Below, in pieces: positions 62,955 through 64,000 of a DNA stretch of 64,000 nucleotides (the stretch's first letter is position 1; every line of letters begins with the position of its first letter). Below the pieces are notes generated by a model, which was not told where the DNA came from, did not search any database, and saw only the letters and a program-made list of their open reading frames with translations. The stretch spans positions 1,984,001-2,048,000 of the forward strand of contig NZ_LR134313.1 of the NCBI RefSeq assembly GCF_900636765.1, read 5' to 3'. A program made the position numbers and the translations under genes. Source of the stretch: Neisseria canis (GTDB lineage: Bacteria; Pseudomonadota; Gammaproteobacteria; Burkholderiales; Neisseriaceae).

Positions 62955-63392
62955 CTACCTCGGAGCTGCATTTCCCTCCGAAACCGCACTGCCAACCGAA
63001 AGCCCGTTCAACTTATCCTGCGCCTTTTTCACTTCGGCTTCCAAACCCGCAATGCGTTCGAGGTAGCGCGCATAATTGCGTTCGTTACCGTAGCGCACTT
63101 TTTTCCCTTCTTCCAAAGCGCGCTGCGCATCTTTCACTTTTTTCTCCGCAGCCTGATAAGCCGGATCGGGAGCAGGCTCGGGTGCAGGAGCCGGCGGCGT
63201 ATAGTGTACCGGCTTGGCCGGTTCTGCCGAATAAATGCTCGGGCGGCCTATATCGGCTTTTTTGCAATTCGCCGAACCTGCATTCTGCGTATACACTTTA
63301 TTGCCGTAGCGGTCGGTGCAGGTAAACACTTCTGCGTGCGCAAAAGGCAGCGCAACCCAATACAGCAAAGACAAAATCAGAGCTTTTTTCAT
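62955..63392 (-). CDS. DUF4124-domain exported protein
   Basis: A 145-residue protein with a signal peptide (KKALILSLLYWVALPFAHA) and a short DUF4124 domain, EVFTCTDRYGNKVYTQNAGSANCKK, with paired cysteines. A Pro-rich linker (APAPEPAPDP) and a C-terminal coiled coil (VKDAQRALEEGKKV ... RIAGLEAEVKKAQDKL) follow. Function unknown. I use the ATG at 63392; the one at 63404 would add four residues. Confidence 0.8.
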   Translation of the reverse strand: MKKALILSLLYWVALPFAHAEVFTCTDRYGNKVYTQNAGSANCKKADIGRPSIYSAEPAKPVHYTPPAPAPEPAPDPAYQAAEKKVKDAQRALEEGKKVRYGNERNYARYLERIAGLEAEVKKAQDKLNGLSVGSAVSEGNAAPR

Positions 63393-63500
63393 ACGTTTTT
63401 CCATGTAAATTATTTTTTGATTATAGCCGAATCCGCCTCCCAACGGTTCGCGGCCCGTTTCACGCCCTGCACAAGTTGTGTAAAAAGGCGGCATATTCGG

Positions 63501-63538
63501 TAAATGCCTGTCTGAAAGCTTTTTCAGACAGGCATTTA
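63501..63538. other. Inverted DUS pair in a divergent promoter region
   Basis: TAAATGCCTGTCTGAAAG and its complement form a perfect hairpin between two divergent genes, where a terminator is not needed, so here uptake signalling is the simpler explanation. Confidence 0.5.
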
Positions 63539-63632
63539 TCTTCAACAAATCCCAAATGTAAAGCCGCATACAAGCCGCCGGTATGGTAGAATATTGCCCA
63601 TTTTTGACAACAACTTTTTAGGGTATCTCAAC

Positions 63633-64000
63633 ATGATTTCTACCAACGGCATAACCATGCAGTTCGGCGCCAAGCCGCTGTTTGAAAACGTATCCGTCAA
63701 ATTCGGCGAAGGCAACCGCTACGGCTTGATTGGTGCCAACGGTTCGGGCAAATCCACCTTCATGAAAATTCTCGGCGGCGATTTGGAGCCGACCAGCGGC
63801 GAAGTGGCCATTGAAAACGGCGTGCGTTTGGGCAAGCTGCGTCAAGACCAGTTCGCTTACGAAGATATGCGCGTGCTGGATGTGGTGATGATGGGGCACA
63901 CCGAAATGTGGGCGGCGATGACCGAGCGTGATGCCATTTACGCCAATTTGGAAGCCACAGAAGACGATTACATGAAAGCGGCTGAGCTGGAAGCCAAGTT
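63633..64000 (+). CDS. ybiT: ABC-F family ATPase YbiT (partial, C-terminus outside window)
   Basis: The first 122 residues of an ABC-F protein. [57 protein letters not shown] (in parts) closely follows E. coli YbiT, including Walker [10 protein letters not shown] and the following [22 protein letters not shown]. It acts on the ribosome as other ABC-F proteins do. The start at 63633 is preceded by TAGGGTATC. The gene runs off the right edge. Confidence 0.9.
   Translation, partial: MISTNGITMQFGAKPLFENVSVKFGEGNRYGLIGANGSGKSTFMKILGGDLEPTSGEVAIENGVRLGKLRQDQFAYEDMRVLDVVMMGHTEMWAAMTERDAIYANLEATEDDYMKAAELEAK

Overview
The window reads as a chromosomal segment of a member of the Neisseriaceae. Dozens of copies of TGCCTGTCTGAA, usually extended to ATGCCTGTCTGAAA, lie on both strands between and inside genes. 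This is a DNA-uptake sequence (DUS); as I recall, this dialect is the one described for Neisseria wadsworthii and its relatives (TG-wadDUS) rather than the meningococcal ATGCCGTCTGAA. Most proteins (MetX, RibBA, RluE, DUF3465, DUF2788, Mpl, YejBEF, ANDETYALAA tmRNA tag) also look neisserial. Many DUS occur as inverted pairs just after stop codons and so form hairpin terminators.

Layout. 1-5.9 kb: metXW (methionine), a small membrane protein, the ribosome-rescue factor arfA with an intrinsic terminator inside its own reading frame, the ABC-F ATPase uup, alanine racemase and rluE. 6-15.3 kb: small unknown proteins, an amino-acid-binding lipoprotein, rlmJ, ftsEX, ibaG, murA, nnrE, rarD, trxA. 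15.3-22 kb: a YejBEF peptide ABC transporter without its binding protein, an MFS exporter, metZ. 22-27.2 kb: ftsK, a CbiM-like permease, plsY, folB. 27.3-32 kb is the clearest accessory stretch: a membrane CheA-like kinase, a CheY-like receiver and a CheX-like phosphatase, followed by a small inverted-repeat relic and a complete IS30-family element. 32-41.7 kb: DyP peroxidase, a metallophosphoesterase, a nitroreductase, cca, and the iron-sulphur assembly genes hscB, hscA, fdx, iscX with a lipoprotein gene inserted between hscB and hscA. 41.8-42.8 kb: tmRNA, tRNA-Ser(GGA) and two identical tRNA-Leu(CAG). 42.9-51.6 kb: RNase R, a divergent ArsR regulator/DMT transporter pair, an SMR efflux pump, a META lipoprotein, a TolC/HlyD pair without an ABC partner, and a lipocalin. 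51.7-55 kb: RibBA carrying an unusual N-terminal helix-turn-helix domain, an LplT-like MFS protein, ccoS. 55-58.8 kb: three lipoproteins of unknown role. 58.9-64 kb: proline iminopeptidase, trpS, mpl, two repeat elements, a DUF4124 protein and the start of ybiT.

Most genes are housekeeping. The points most worth following are the self-contained CheA/CheY/CheX module with a histidine-rich periplasmic sensor, the HTH-RibBA fusion with a palindrome in its promoter region, a family of short inverted-repeat elements sharing TATAGT..ATCAACTTAA ends, and the nonstop-mRNA control of arfA. Everything here comes from reading the sequence and from memory of protein families; no database search was run.
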